Assembly (NCBI GenBank): GCA_027076405.1
Contig: JALTJN010000515.1
Coordinates: 124,001 to 188,000 of the forward strand
From: Chromatiales bacterium
GTDB taxonomy: Bacteria > Pseudomonadota > Gammaproteobacteria > UBA6429
Length of the DNA: 64,000 nt
Direction of reading: 5' to 3'
Numbering within the stretch: position 1 is the stretch's first letter; each line of letters opens with the position of its first letter. The notes under the pieces are model-generated. The model did not search any database. It was not told where the DNA came from and worked only from the letters and a program-made list of their open reading frames with translations. Positions 44,141 to 53,737 of this stretch are shown here, in pieces. A program made the position numbers and the translations under genes.

Positions 44141-45118
44141 TTATGTACGTTTTAAACCTGCCCAATGTAACAATAAGCCTTCTATTAATATAAGTTGGTT
44201 TGCCGAACTGCCACTTAACCGTAAGGTGTCATTTAAGCGGTCAACCAATCCATATAGAGACTTCAAGTCTACCTGTCTTGCTAATTTCTGCAAGTTTAGA
44301 GCGTAATCTACATTAGCCATAGTTTCAATATGTCCGCCTTGCAGAGTCCGAATCATATCCATCAGCCAACTACTTACCCAATTTAACGGCAGATTGTCAA
44401 AAACCTTAACCCCCTCTTTCAACCACATTGCGGCACTGTCCAGAGCATCATTTTTACCCTGAGCAAGAGCTTGCCAGTCATTGAAGAGCTTATCCCGAAC
44501 CTGAAGAGCATCATTATCTGCCATTGCAGCGGCCATTAAAGGTGCGCCGGCACTCAGTTTTAAGAGTAATTCTTCCTGATTAATCCCCTGATCTTTTAAC
44601 CATTGCAGACTTTGCTCTGTGGATGGCAGATCAAAACGGACCATTTGCGAGCGACTACGTATAGTAGGCATTAATTGTGATGGTTTATCTGAAATCAGGA
44701 TTAAAATCGTATTTTCAGGAGGTTCTTCGAGTGTTTTTAATAAACTGTTACTGGCATTAATATTTAAAGCATCTGCAGGAGATATGATGACAACGCGATA
44801 ACCCGCGCTATGACTGGTCAACGAGATTTTCTGGATTAATTCCCTAATCTGATCGACTTTAATTGCTTTACCTTCTTCTTCGGGCTGTAAAAATACTAAA
44901 TCAGGATTAGAGTCTGCCTCAATCATCTTGCAAGACTTACATTCACCACATGATTTCTCGCTTAAAGGCTGTTCACAAAGTAACCAATGGGCAAACTCAA
45001 TTGCAAATGCTTTTTTCCCGGTACCTTTCGCTCCATGAAATAATAAACCATGAGCAAGTCGTTTATTTTGTTGACTCGAAGTCAATGTTTGCCAGTTTGT
45101 CTTTTGCCATGGAAACAT
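44141..45118 (-). CDS. holB: DNA polymerase III subunit delta prime
   Basis: 325 aa clamp-loader subunit: FHGAKGTGKKAFAIEFAHWLL (modified P-loop), zinc-binding cysteines in CEQPLSEKSCGECKSC, DLVFLQPEEEGKAIKVDQIRELI, and LKTLEEPPENTILILISDKPSQLMPTIRSR with the sensor arginine. It starts 4 bp after tmk stop, as in E. coli. It assembles with tau/delta to load the beta clamp on DNA. Confidence 0.95.
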   Translation of the reverse strand: MFPWQKTNWQTLTSSQQNKRLAHGLLFHGAKGTGKKAFAIEFAHWLLCEQPLSEKSCGECKSCKMIEADSNPDLVFLQPEEEGKAIKVDQIRELIQKISLTSHSAGYRVVIISPADALNINASNSLLKTLEEPPENTILILISDKPSQLMPTIRSRSQMVRFDLPSTEQSLQWLKDQGINQEELLLKLSAGAPLMAAAMADNDALQVRDKLFNDWQALAQGKNDALDSAAMWLKEGVKVFDNLPLNWVSSWLMDMIRTLQGGHIETMANVDYALNLQKLARQVDLKSLYGLVDRLNDTLRLSGSSANQLILIEGLLLHWAGLKRT

Positions 45119-45121
45119 GAA

Positions 45122-45760
45122 TTAGACCATTTTCTCAAGGATGCTTTGAATAGATTGCTGAACCTCTGTCATTGAGGGTGAAGCATCAATGACCTCATAA
45201 CGCTCGGGATTCGCTGCTGCGCGTGCAAGATAAGTATCACGCACCTTATTAAAGAAATCATGCTTTTCAAGTTCAAAACGATCAGGCGCACTACGTTTAC
45301 CCGCTCTTTCCAAACCAACATCAACGGGCAAATCTAAAATTATGGTCATATCCGGGCGACGATCACCCTGTACCCATTGTTCTAATTGCGCAATACGATC
45401 CATTTCAATACCTCGTCCGCCGCCCTGATAGGCATAAGTGCTATCTGTAAAGCGATCACAAAGTACCCATTTTCCTGCATCGATAGCCGGAAGAATAACT
45501 TCTTGTAAATGCTGTGCGCGTGCAGCAAACATTAAGAGCAACTCAGTATCGTCACACATTGATTGTTCTTTAGCATCTAACAATACGTCACGGAGTTTTT
45601 CTCCTAAAGGGGTGCCTCCCGGCTCTCGGGTAATAATTAATTCCTTACCTGAATCTTTAAGCCAGGACTCAATAAATGCCATATTGGTACTTTTGCCAAC
45701 GCCTTCAGTACCTTCAACGGTAATAAAGCGGCCTTTTAAATCTGTATTATTCATTGTCAT
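45122..45760 (-). CDS. tmk: Thymidylate kinase
   Basis: 212 aa. P-loop EGTEGVGKSTN, DR(x) motif EPGGTPLGEKLRDVLL, the lid and substrate motif CDRFTDSTYAYQGGGRG, and the C-terminal FFNKVRDTYLARAAANP match Tmk. It phosphorylates dTMP to dTDP. An AT-rich start region with two close ATGs; the first is used. It lies 2 bp after mltG. Confidence 0.96.
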   Translation of the reverse strand: MTMNNTDLKGRFITVEGTEGVGKSTNMAFIESWLKDSGKELIITREPGGTPLGEKLRDVLLDAKEQSMCDDTELLLMFAARAQHLQEVILPAIDAGKWVLCDRFTDSTYAYQGGGRGIEMDRIAQLEQWVQGDRRPDMTIILDLPVDVGLERAGKRSAPDRFELEKHDFFNKVRDTYLARAAANPERYEVIDASPSMTEVQQSIQSILEKMV

Positions 45761-45762
45761 AA

Positions 45763-46800
45763 TTATTTTTTGTTCTTGTGCTTATAAGAAGAAAAAGAAC
45801 GAACACGCCCTTTTAACTGATATTTAATCACAGCACGATTATGCTCTTGTAATGTATCAGAAAACTGGTGACTGCCATCACCACGAGCAACAAAGTATAA
45901 AGCATTTCCTTTAGCAGGATGTAAAGCCGCATGTATTGCATCTCTGCCCGGTAGTGCAATAGGTGTAGGAGGTAATCCACGTCGCCGGTATGTATTATAA
46001 GGCGTGTCACGCAGTAAATCTTTCTTACGTAAATTTCCTTTATATTTATCACCCATTCCGTAAATTACAGTGGGATCTGTTTGTAAACGCATTCGTTTAG
46101 CCAGTCTCCGTAAAAACACCCCGGCAATTTGCTGACGTTCACTTGCCAGCCCAGTTTCTTTTTCAACGATGGAGGCCATTATCAATGCCTCATAGGGTGT
46201 TTTATATATCAAACCAACAGCACGATTTTCCCACTCTGTTTCCAATACTCTTTGCATTGAGTTGTATGCGCGCTTTAAAAACTCCACATCACTCAACTGG
46301 TTAGGAAAATGATAAGTATCTGGTAAAAATTGTCCTTCGTAATGCCCTTTTAACCCCAGCTTTTGCATTATATTTTCTTTCGCGACATTGGATATGGTAT
46401 GCCTTAGTTTGGGATGGTTGTTTACAGCGTCTAATAACTGTTGAAATGACCAACCCTCGATAACCGCTAAAGAGTACTGTAAAACTTTGCCGCTAAATAT
46501 ATGATCAAAAAATTCTTTTGTCGTTAGCTTACTGGTTAATCGGTACTCTCCTGTTTTCATTTTACCGGAAAGACCATTGAATCTGGCATACATAAGTAAA
46601 TAGCGCGGATGATGAATGATTTTTTTATTCGCTAAATCATAAATAACAGCGGACAAGGAGCTTCCTGACTTTATTTCATAGTCAAGCATATCTTCTTTTA
46701 AATTCAAGGTGTCATTAAGACTAGACTGATACGTCGACCAAACCCATGCTAATAAAATGATACTGGATAAAATGCCGACTGTTATTATTCTTCTTTTCAT
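45763..46800 (-). CDS. mltG: Endolytic transglycosylase MltG (YceG)
   Basis: 345 aa with one N-terminal transmembrane helix (about 5-23), a LysM-like region, and the YceG core: FLPDTYHFPNQLSDVEFLKRAYN and the catalytic glutamate block SIVEKETGLASERQQIAGVFLRRL, QTDPTVIYGMG, YNTYRRRGLPPTPIALPGRDAIHAALHPA. It cuts nascent glycan strands to end chain growth. ATG overlaps the pabC stop (ATGA, 46797-46800). Confidence 0.96.
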   Translation of the reverse strand: MKRRIITVGILSSIILLAWVWSTYQSSLNDTLNLKEDMLDYEIKSGSSLSAVIYDLANKKIIHHPRYLLMYARFNGLSGKMKTGEYRLTSKLTTKEFFDHIFSGKVLQYSLAVIEGWSFQQLLDAVNNHPKLRHTISNVAKENIMQKLGLKGHYEGQFLPDTYHFPNQLSDVEFLKRAYNSMQRVLETEWENRAVGLIYKTPYEALIMASIVEKETGLASERQQIAGVFLRRLAKRMRLQTDPTVIYGMGDKYKGNLRKKDLLRDTPYNTYRRRGLPPTPIALPGRDAIHAALHPAKGNALYFVARGDGSHQFSDTLQEHNRAVIKYQLKGRVRSFSSYKHKNKK

Positions 46801-47621
46801 ATAAACCTGTTTTTAAATTCGTTTTGTAATTGCCTGGTCACCGCCCCAACCTTTGTAAAACGTGTTTTAGCAATACTTTTTACGGGCCAGATACCAAACA
46901 AACTATTCGTTAAGAATAATTCATCTGCATCCTCGAGCTCATATTTTGTAAATATTTTTTCATAAACTGAAAAACCAAGTTCTTTTGCTATTTTTATAAT
47001 TTGTTCACGCATCACTCCCGAAACACCACATCTGGATAGTTCAGGGGTAAATAAAATATTATTTTGAACTGCAAATATATTGCTCATTGTTCCATCTACT
47101 ACATGACCCTGCGCTGTTAACATTAACCCTTCTTGAAACTCATCATTCCATTCATTTCTTGCCAACACCTGCTCAAGTCGATTTAAATGTTTAATACCCG
47201 CCAACTGACTGTTTTCAGATAACCGTGTTTCGCAGTAACAAACCTTTACTCCGCTACGATAACTATCTTGCTTATACTCCGGCCATGGATGACTTGACAA
47301 TATTCTTGTGGCCGGTTGTGTATCATTAAAGCGATAACCTCTTGCGCTAATACCTCGAGTAACAATGAGTTTAATCACAAACCTTTCATCGTTACGACCC
47401 TGACAGAGTTGCTCAATATCTTTTGAGATTAACGCTTTATCCGGTAAATTAATCGACAGTTTTTCACACCCTAAACTCAGACGCTGCCAATGATCTTCCC
47501 ATAAACCAATCTTATTGTTAGTAACAGCCATCGTTTCAAATAAACCATCACCATATAGCAAACCACGATCATTAATGCTAATCGTTTCTTCATGTGTCCC
47601 GTTGATTAAAACTGTCGTCAT
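46797..47621 (-). CDS. pabC: Aminodeoxychorismate lyase
   Basis: 274 aa PLP enzyme of fold type IV. Marker blocks: INDRGLLYGDGLFETMAV, the catalytic-lysine region (KHLNRLEQVLARNEW) , LTAQGHVVDGTMSNIFAV and TNSLFGIWPVKSI. It converts 4-amino-4-deoxychorismate to p-aminobenzoate and pyruvate, completing pABA synthesis for folate with PabB, whose gene precedes it by 21 bp. The pabC-mltG-tmk-holB order is the E. coli order. Confidence 0.93.
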   Translation of the reverse strand: MTTVLINGTHEETISINDRGLLYGDGLFETMAVTNNKIGLWEDHWQRLSLGCEKLSINLPDKALISKDIEQLCQGRNDERFVIKLIVTRGISARGYRFNDTQPATRILSSHPWPEYKQDSYRSGVKVCYCETRLSENSQLAGIKHLNRLEQVLARNEWNDEFQEGLMLTAQGHVVDGTMSNIFAVQNNILFTPELSRCGVSGVMREQIIKIAKELGFSVYEKIFTKYELEDADELFLTNSLFGIWPVKSIAKTRFTKVGAVTRQLQNEFKNRFI

Positions 47622-47642
47622 AGTTAAAAACTCTAATAAGGC

Positions 47643-48992
47643 TCACTTGTTAATAGCAAGCAACATACCTCTTGCTTTATGTCTTGTTTCTTCAAGCTCT
47701 GATTGAGCAACCGAATCAGCCACAAGGCCTGCACCGGCACGAAATGAAAGTGTATTATTTTCCAGAGTCAATGTTCTAATTAATATATTTATATCCATAT
47801 CACCATTATGATTCAGGTATCCCATAGAGCCGGTATATGCACCACGTGCTTCTGTTTCTAACTCGGAAATTATTTCCATACATCGAACTTTAGGGCAACC
47901 GGTAATTGTACCACCGGGGAAAACGGCTTTAATAACATCGCCAGGTAAAACATCACTTTTTAACTGACCACAGACATTAGACACGATATGATGAACATGT
48001 GCATATGTTTCCAGTATCATGAGTTCATCAACTTTAATACTGCCGGGAATGCATATTCGTCCTAAGTCATTCCTTTCGAGATCGATTAGCATAATATGTT
48101 CAGCACGTTCTTTCGGATGAGCAATCAACTCGTCTTTTAACTCGTTATCTTTTTGTTTATCTTGTTCACGTCGACGTGTTCCTGCAATAGGCCGGGTTTC
48201 AGCCAGACCATTTTTTACACTTATCAAACGTTCCGGGGAAGAACTGATAATTGAGAAACCATTATGAACAGCCAAACCTGAAAAGGGTGCCGGATTAGTT
48301 TTACGTAAGTTCTGATAAATATCAGAGGCTTCACACGTAATATTATTGACTTGCCACAGACGAGAAAGGTTTACCTGAAAAACATCACCTTCAATAATGT
48401 ATTGTTTAACTTTTTTTATAGAACCTAAATATTGCTGACTTTCTTCTTCATGTATTTTTTTAATTGCGGAAGAGTTATTATTTTTAATTGCGCTGCTTTG
48501 TTCTGCGTCTTGTTTAATTTGAGGAAGAAAATCAAAATTTTCTTCACAGAGATAATAGGTAATATCTGACTGATGATCATACATCACAGCAGAAGGAATC
48601 CGGGTTGCATAGGCAATCGGTGTAGTTGATGATTTTAATTTAAGATGTGGTTCAACCTGTTGCGATAATTCATATCCAAGATATAAAAACCAGCCTCCGG
48701 CAAAAGGAAGACTATCGCATTTTATAGCGGTATTACGCTTTGTTTGCCACCAGTCGTTAAGATTTGACAGAAAATTATTACCCTTACTTTCAGAGTATCC
48801 TGTTAGCTCTTCCTTATTTGTTAATGTGAGTGTTTCTTGTGGAAAGGCAAAAAGAATATCGAAATGAGATGAGTCCGAGCTTGCTACGCTTTCCAGTAAA
48901 AAAGGGTAACGTTGTGGGTTTGCCTGATGCAAAGCCAACAGATTTTGTTGGCCTTGTTCCTGAATGATTTTAAGACCAGTAGATTTGATCAT
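47643..48992 (-). CDS. pabB: Aminodeoxychorismate synthase component I
   Basis: 449 aa chorismate-utilising enzyme: N-terminal anthranilate-synthase-like domain, then catalytic blocks VFQVNLSRLWQV, SSSPERLISV, TRPIAGTRRR (PIAGT is typical of PabB), HIMLIDLERNDLGRI, FPGGTITGCPKVRCMEII and GYLNHNGDMDINILIRT. With glutamine amidotransferase PabA (not in window) it makes 4-amino-4-deoxychorismate. Inserted here between fabF and pabC, a position often left empty in E. coli-type clusters. Confidence 0.93.
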   Translation of the reverse strand: MIKSTGLKIIQEQGQQNLLALHQANPQRYPFLLESVASSDSSHFDILFAFPQETLTLTNKEELTGYSESKGNNFLSNLNDWWQTKRNTAIKCDSLPFAGGWFLYLGYELSQQVEPHLKLKSSTTPIAYATRIPSAVMYDHQSDITYYLCEENFDFLPQIKQDAEQSSAIKNNNSSAIKKIHEEESQQYLGSIKKVKQYIIEGDVFQVNLSRLWQVNNITCEASDIYQNLRKTNPAPFSGLAVHNGFSIISSSPERLISVKNGLAETRPIAGTRRREQDKQKDNELKDELIAHPKERAEHIMLIDLERNDLGRICIPGSIKVDELMILETYAHVHHIVSNVCGQLKSDVLPGDVIKAVFPGGTITGCPKVRCMEIISELETEARGAYTGSMGYLNHNGDMDINILIRTLTLENNTLSFRAGAGLVADSVAQSELEETRHKARGMLLAINK

Positions 48993-49139
48993 GTTAAATG
49001 GAAGTTATATTTTTATAGAATATAAATACAACTCCTCCTTTATCCTTACCATGTTACTCAGAAGACCAATCTACATAAAGCCCTGAAGACCATACTGAAA
49101 AAAGTAGCGTAATTTACAGTATGGCAGTTAAATAACTAA

Positions 49140-50384
49140 TTAAATTTTACGAAAAACCAAAGTACCGTTAGTACCACCAAAGCCAAATGAATTCGAAATA
49201 GCAATATTAATTTTCATTTCTTGAGGTGTATCAGGCACAAAGTTTAAATCACAACCTTCATCAAGATTAAAAATGTTGATGGTTGGTGGTGCAACCTGAT
49301 CTTTAATCGCAAGGACAGAGAAGATTGCTTCAATGCCACCGGCAGCGCCGAGCAAATGCCCTGTCATTGACTTTGTTGAACTCATTGCTAATTTATTCGC
49401 ATGATCACCAAACGTTAATTTAGCGGCTTGCACTTCAACAATATCACCGGCAGGTGTTGATGTACCATGGGCATTAACATAATCAACATCTGTTGGATTG
49501 ATACCGGCATCATTAATCGCATTGTTCATGCAACGGCTTGCACCTTCTCCGCCAACTGATGGTGTTGTCATATGATAAGCATCACCACTCATTCCAAAAC
49601 CTAATACTTCAGCGTAAATTTTTGCACCACGCGCTTTGGCATGTTCGTATTCTTCAATCACCATTACACCGGCACCATCACCTAAAACAAAACCGTCACG
49701 GTCTTTGTCCCAGGGACGACTTGCTGTGGCAGGATCATCATTTCGGGAAGATAATGCTCGCGCTGCAGCAAAACCACCTAAACCTAATATGGTTGTTGCA
49801 TTCTCGGCACCACCGGTAATCATAACATCTGCATCACCATGCTCAATCATTCGAGCCGCATCACCAATACTATGTGTTGCTGTTGCACATGCGGTAGTGA
49901 TTGCATAGTTAGGGCCTTTGTAGCCATAACGGATGGACAAGTTACCGGAGATCATATTTATGATTGTTGCAGGAATAATAAAAGGTGAAATTTTACGTGG
50001 ATTATTATCTGCTTTTGAATATTTTTCATAATTCGCTTCGATAGTTCCTAAGCCGCCGATACCTGAACCAATTGAAACACCAATACGGTGAGCATTTTCT
50101 TCTGTGGTTTCAAGTCCGGAATCTTCAATGGCTTCAATAGCTGCTGCGATACCGTAATGAATAAAGGAATCCATTTTTCGTGCATCTTTTGCAGACATAA
50201 TACTGGTAACATCAAAGTTTTTAACTGATGCACTAAACGTCGTTGCAAAAGCAGAAGCATCAAAAGCAGTAATTGTTTCAACACCACTTTTACCTGCAAG
50301 AATATTCTTCCAGCTTTCTTCAACTGAATTGCCAACGGGAGAAAGCATTCCCATTCCTGTTACAACTACGCGACGATTAGACAT
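49140..50384 (-). CDS. fabF: Beta-ketoacyl-ACP synthase II
   Basis: 414 aa thiolase-fold condensing enzyme. Catalytic Cys in [13 protein letters not shown], the two histidines in [11 protein letters not shown] and [15 protein letters not shown], and [10 protein letters not shown] at the end. It elongates acyl-ACP, with temperature-responsive preference for palmitoleoyl. The start follows the acpP-fabF terminator, 132 bp after acpP. A weak ribosome binding site (TGAG) is visible. Confidence 0.96.
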   Translation of the reverse strand: MSNRRVVVTGMGMLSPVGNSVEESWKNILAGKSGVETITAFDASAFATTFSASVKNFDVTSIMSAKDARKMDSFIHYGIAAAIEAIEDSGLETTEENAHRIGVSIGSGIGGLGTIEANYEKYSKADNNPRKISPFIIPATIINMISGNLSIRYGYKGPNYAITTACATATHSIGDAARMIEHGDADVMITGGAENATTILGLGGFAAARALSSRNDDPATASRPWDKDRDGFVLGDGAGVMVIEEYEHAKARGAKIYAEVLGFGMSGDAYHMTTPSVGGEGASRCMNNAINDAGINPTDVDYVNAHGTSTPAGDIVEVQAAKLTFGDHANKLAMSSTKSMTGHLLGAAGGIEAIFSVLAIKDQVAPPTINIFNLDEGCDLNFVPDTPQEMKINIAISNSFGFGGTNGTLVFRKI

Positions 50385-50443
50385 AATCTTTACTCAATAT
50401 TGTTAATTAATTCTTATTAGTTTTGTCCTGCTATTTTCTTAAA

Positions 50444-50495
50444 GCAGAAAATAAAAAACCGCTACCATAATGCATGACTGCATAATGGTGCGGTT
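50444..50495 (-). terminator. Long intrinsic terminator between acpP and fabF
   Basis: On the minus strand the hairpin AACCGC-ACCAT...ATGGT-GCGGTT with inner TGCA/TGCA (plus-strand 50457-50495) is followed by TTTTTTATTTTC. It is a long, strong hairpin and should end most acpP transcripts, leaving acpP more abundant than fabF. Confidence 0.8.
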
Positions 50496-50516
50496 CCATA
50501 TTACGATAAAACAGAA

Positions 50517-50750
50517 TTAGCCGTTAGCGTTAATGTAGTTAACTGCTTCTGCAACCGTTGTAATCTTTTCTGCATCTTCATCAGGAATCTCTGTTTCAAA
50601 CTCTTCTTCAAGAGCCATAACGAGTTCTACTGTGTCGAGAGAATCAGCACCCAAGTCATCTACGAATGAAGCATCTTTCGTCACTTCTTCTTCTTTAACA
50701 CCCAATTGCTCAATTACGATTTTTGATACACGTTCTTCAATGCTGCTCAT
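50517..50750 (-). CDS. acpP: Acyl carrier protein
   Basis: 77 aa from the ATG at 50750, preceded by a near-perfect GGAGGAATTG (an upstream in-frame start at 50831 is not used). The phosphopantetheine serine is in [20 protein letters not shown]. The acidic sequence and length match E. coli AcpP. It carries the growing acyl chain in fatty-acid synthesis. A TACAAT with a following GCGCCC in the 150-bp upstream gap may be a strong promoter -10. A terminator follows the gene. Confidence 0.97.
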   Translation of the reverse strand: MSSIEERVSKIVIEQLGVKEEEVTKDASFVDDLGADSLDTVELVMALEEEFETEIPDEDAEKITTVAEAVNYINANG

Positions 50751-50908
50751 TTGGTCAATTCCTCCAATTTTTATTCGATTGACGCTGCGGGCGCTATTGT
50801 ATTGGAAACACCCGTCAGATTCTAGTTTCATGACCTATTTAGCCAAATAAATCACATATTTAATTAATATTTAACCTTTTCAATAGCTTAAATCAGAAAA
50901 CGCTTGAT

Positions 50909-51652
50909 TTAGCTCATATGCATGCCACCATTGACATGGATTGTCTCACCGGTGATGTAAGCCGCGCCAGGAGAGGCTAAAAAGGCCACTGCATTAGCAA
51001 TTTCTGCTGCGTCACCGAGTCTTCCCAGTGGAATTTGGCTCAATAAAGCGTCTCTTTGGGCTTCTGGTAAGGCCCGTGTCATATCGGTATCAATAAAGCC
51101 CGGAGCAACGACGTTTACAGTAATACCACGAGAGCCGACTTCACGTGCTAATGACTTACTAAAACCAATGACACCTGCTTTTGCCGCTGAATAGTTCGCC
51201 TGCCCTGCATTACCCGTCACACCCACAACTGAAGCAATGCTAATAATGCGGCCTTTTTTTGCTTTCATCATGCCGCGTAAACATGCTTTACTCACCTTAA
51301 AAATTGAACTGAGATTAGTATTCATAATGTCATCCCACTCTGCATCTTTCATACGCATAACGAGATTGTCACGAGTAATACCCGCGTTATTAATCAATAT
51401 TGTCGGTGTACCAAAACCTTCAGTAATCGCTTTAACTGTTGCAGTAATACTGTCTTGATCAGTCACATTCATGACCATTCCCTGACCTTTAATATCGTTT
51501 TCTTTCAAGTAGTTAGAGATGTTATCTGCACCATTTTCTGATGTAGCTGTACCCACAACAATAGCGCCTTGTGCACCGAGAGCGAGTGCGATTTCCTTAC
51601 CAATGCCGCGACTGGCACCAGATACAAATGCAATTTCATTTTCTAAAGACAT
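50909..51652 (-). CDS. fabG: 3-oxoacyl-ACP reductase
   Basis: 247 aa SDR. NADP-binding FVSGASRGIGKEIALALG, catalytic triad in SIASVVGVTG (Ser), NYSAAKAG (Tyr and Lys), and NNAGITRDNLVMRMKD. End: INGGMHMS. It reduces 3-ketoacyl-ACP using NADPH. AAGAGGATGAC gives a good ribosome binding site 4-5 bases before the ATG, and it starts 18 bp after fabD. The acpP gap (about 158 bp) holds the acpP promoter. Confidence 0.96.
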   Translation of the reverse strand: MSLENEIAFVSGASRGIGKEIALALGAQGAIVVGTATSENGADNISNYLKENDIKGQGMVMNVTDQDSITATVKAITEGFGTPTILINNAGITRDNLVMRMKDAEWDDIMNTNLSSIFKVSKACLRGMMKAKKGRIISIASVVGVTGNAGQANYSAAKAGVIGFSKSLAREVGSRGITVNVVAPGFIDTDMTRALPEAQRDALLSQIPLGRLGDAAEIANAVAFLASPGAAYITGETIHVNGGMHMS

Positions 51653-51670
51653 ACTGTCATCCTCTTATTT

Positions 51671-52591
51671 TTACAACGCGGCTTCAATTGTTGCTGTATC
51701 CAGCAATGCATTTGAAGTCAGCGCTTTATTAATTCTTTTGTTCAATCCAACCAAGACTTTACCTGGCCCACATTCATAGAACTGATCCGCTCCATCTGCT
51801 GCCATCTTTTCAATGGTTTCAACCCAGCGTACCGGACTGAAAAGTTGACGTTTTAAAGCATCACGAATATCTGCTTCTGATTCAGCAGCAACAACATCGA
51901 CATTATTGATAACAGGAATTGAAGGCGTATTGAATGAAATGGAACTTAAAACCTCGGCGAGCTGATCCGCTGCCGGTTTCATTAATGCACAATGAGATGG
52001 CACACTCACCGGTAATTCGAGAGCTCGTTTAGCCCCCTGCTCCTTGGCCAGCACACAAACACGTTCTACAGCTGATTTGTTTCCTGCAACAACGACCTGA
52101 CCGGGCGAGTTATAGTTAACTGCTTCAAGTACTTCACCCTCAGCGGCATCTATACAAACTTTACGGATAGCGTCATCATCCATTCCTAAAATGGCTGCCA
52201 TTGCACCAGTACCAGCCGGTACCGCTTGCATCATAAACTTGCCCCGTTGTGAAACTAGTTTAACGGCATCGACAAAATCTAAACTGCTGGCACAAACTAA
52301 AGCCGTATATTCACCCAGACTATGACCTGCCATCATTGCCGGCATTGCGCCACCTTTAGCTTGCCATACTCGCCATGTTGCAACACCTGAAGCTAACATG
52401 GCCGGTTGTGTAACGTCAGTCGAATTTAATTTTTCTGCAGGTCCTTCCTGAATAAGTGACCACAAGTCATAGCCTAAAGCATCCGAAGCTTCCTGAAAGG
52501 TTGCCGAGACTTCTGAAAAATTATCCGACAAGTCTTTTAACATACCGACAGATTGTGAACCCTGACCGGGAAAAATAAATGCTAGAGACAT
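51671..52591 (-). CDS. fabD: Malonyl-CoA:ACP transacylase
   Basis: 306 aa. Active-site Ser in GHSLGEYTALVCA, the catalytic His in VPSHCALMKPA, plus FPGQGSQSVGM at the start and FYECGPGKVLVGLNKR at the end. It charges ACP with malonyl groups for fatty-acid synthesis. AAAGGATC serves as ribosome binding site. Upstream lies the 147-bp palindrome that separates it from fabH. Confidence 0.96.
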   Translation of the reverse strand: MSLAFIFPGQGSQSVGMLKDLSDNFSEVSATFQEASDALGYDLWSLIQEGPAEKLNSTDVTQPAMLASGVATWRVWQAKGGAMPAMMAGHSLGEYTALVCASSLDFVDAVKLVSQRGKFMMQAVPAGTGAMAAILGMDDDAIRKVCIDAAEGEVLEAVNYNSPGQVVVAGNKSAVERVCVLAKEQGAKRALELPVSVPSHCALMKPAADQLAEVLSSISFNTPSIPVINNVDVVAAESEADIRDALKRQLFSPVRWVETIEKMAADGADQFYECGPGKVLVGLNKRINKALTSNALLDTATIEAAL

Positions 52592-52615
52592 TTTTGATCC
52601 TTTGTTTATTATTGG

Positions 52616-52762
52616 CCACTAAGGACACGAAGAATACAAAGAAAAGCTTTAATCACAGGGGACTCAAGAAAAACATTTATTAATGATGACTCTAATAATT
52701 ATTTCCCGGTGTTCCCCGTGTTTTTTTAATCTTTTTCTTGGTGTTCTTCGTGTCCTTAGTGG
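52616..52762. repeat. Imperfect long palindrome between fabH and fabD
   Basis: CCACTAAGGACACGAAGAAT (52616-52635) and its reverse complement ATTCTTCGTGTCCTTAGTGG-like arm (52743-52762) are near-identical over 32 bases. The interior arms still resemble each other (GGGG-TCC, AAGAAAAACATT against the inverse of ATAATTATTTCCCGG). The whole element, about 147 bp, is AT-rich at its centre. The element is non-coding and fills the fabH-fabD gap. This CACTAAGGACACGAAG motif occurs as a repeat in many bacterial genomes, from memory. Confidence 0.7.
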
Positions 52763-52768
52763 TGAAAG

Positions 52769-53737
52769 TTAATATTTAATTAATGCCGAACCCCAGGTAA
52801 AACCGCCACCAAAGGCTTCAAGCAATATTGTTTCACCACGTTTAATTCTGCCATCACGCACCGCTACGTTTAACGCAAGAGGAACAGATGCTGCAGAGGT
52901 ATTACCATGTTCATGTACAGTCACAACAACATGATCCATCGACATGCTGAGTTTTTTGGCCGTCGCATTAATAATACGAATATTTGCCTGATGCGGAACC
53001 AGCCAGTCAATATCCGTTTTTTCCATATTATTTGCAGCTAATGTTTCATCAACAATACGGCCTAATGTATTAACTGCCATTTTAAATACTTCGTTGCCTT
53101 TCATTTGCATGTACGCTTCACCTGACTGGAACAACGCAGGGTTTTCAGAAACACCAGCAGGCACAGTTAATAACTCTTTATACTTTCCATCGGCGTGTAA
53201 ATGGGTGGATAAAATACCCTGTTCTTCACTTGCTTCAAGAATGACTGCACCAGCGCCATCACCAAATAACACGCATGTTGTACGATCATTCCAGTCAACA
53301 GTGCGAGACATGGTTTCAGCACCAATGACTAATGCTGTTTTATGGGTGCCCGATTTAATAAATTTATCAGCAACACCCAAGGCATAAACAAAACCTGTAC
53401 ATACCGCTTGCACATCAAAGGCAGCACAACCATGAATATCCAAACGATCTTGTAATAAACACGCTGTACTGGGAAAAACCCGATCTGGCGTCGTGGTTGC
53501 AACAATAATAAGATCAATATCATCTTTAGTAATGCCGGCAGCTTCCATTGCATTTAGTGCAGCTTTTTCAGCTAAATCACAGGTTGTTTCACCATCGACA
53601 ACAAGATGTCTTTTTTTAATACCGGTACGAGAAGTGATCCACTCATCGGTTGTATCGACCATCTTTTCAAGATCAGCATTGGTGACTACTCTTTCGGGTA
53701 AATATCCACCGGTTCCTGTTATTTTTGAATAAATCAA
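52769..53737 (-). CDS. fabH: Beta-ketoacyl-ACP synthase III
   Basis: 322 aa initiation condensing enzyme. Catalytic Cys in [15 protein letters not shown], His in [11 protein letters not shown], Asn in [14 protein letters not shown]. It joins acetyl-CoA and malonyl-ACP to begin chains. The start is TTG, overlapping the plsX stop (TTGA, 53734-53737), with ACGAGG 8 bases upstream; the N-terminus ([16 protein letters not shown]) then matches E. coli FabH, so an ATG downstream is less likely. Confidence 0.95.
   Translation of the reverse strand: MIYSKITGTGGYLPERVVTNADLEKMVDTTDEWITSRTGIKKRHLVVDGETTCDLAEKAALNAMEAAGITKDDIDLIIVATTTPDRVFPSTACLLQDRLDIHGCAAFDVQAVCTGFVYALGVADKFIKSGTHKTALVIGAETMSRTVDWNDRTTCVLFGDGAGAVILEASEEQGILSTHLHADGKYKELLTVPAGVSENPALFQSGEAYMQMKGNEVFKMAVNTLGRIVDETLAANNMEKTDIDWLVPHQANIRIINATAKKLSMSMDHVVVTVHEHGNTSAASVPLALNVAVRDGRIKRGETILLEAFGGGFTWGSALIKY

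Noticed and set aside
49090..49124. CCATACTG...CAGTATGG inverted repeat between pabB and fabF
   Set aside because: The 8-bp stem has a 19-base loop and no T-run in the minus direction, so I do not call a terminator.
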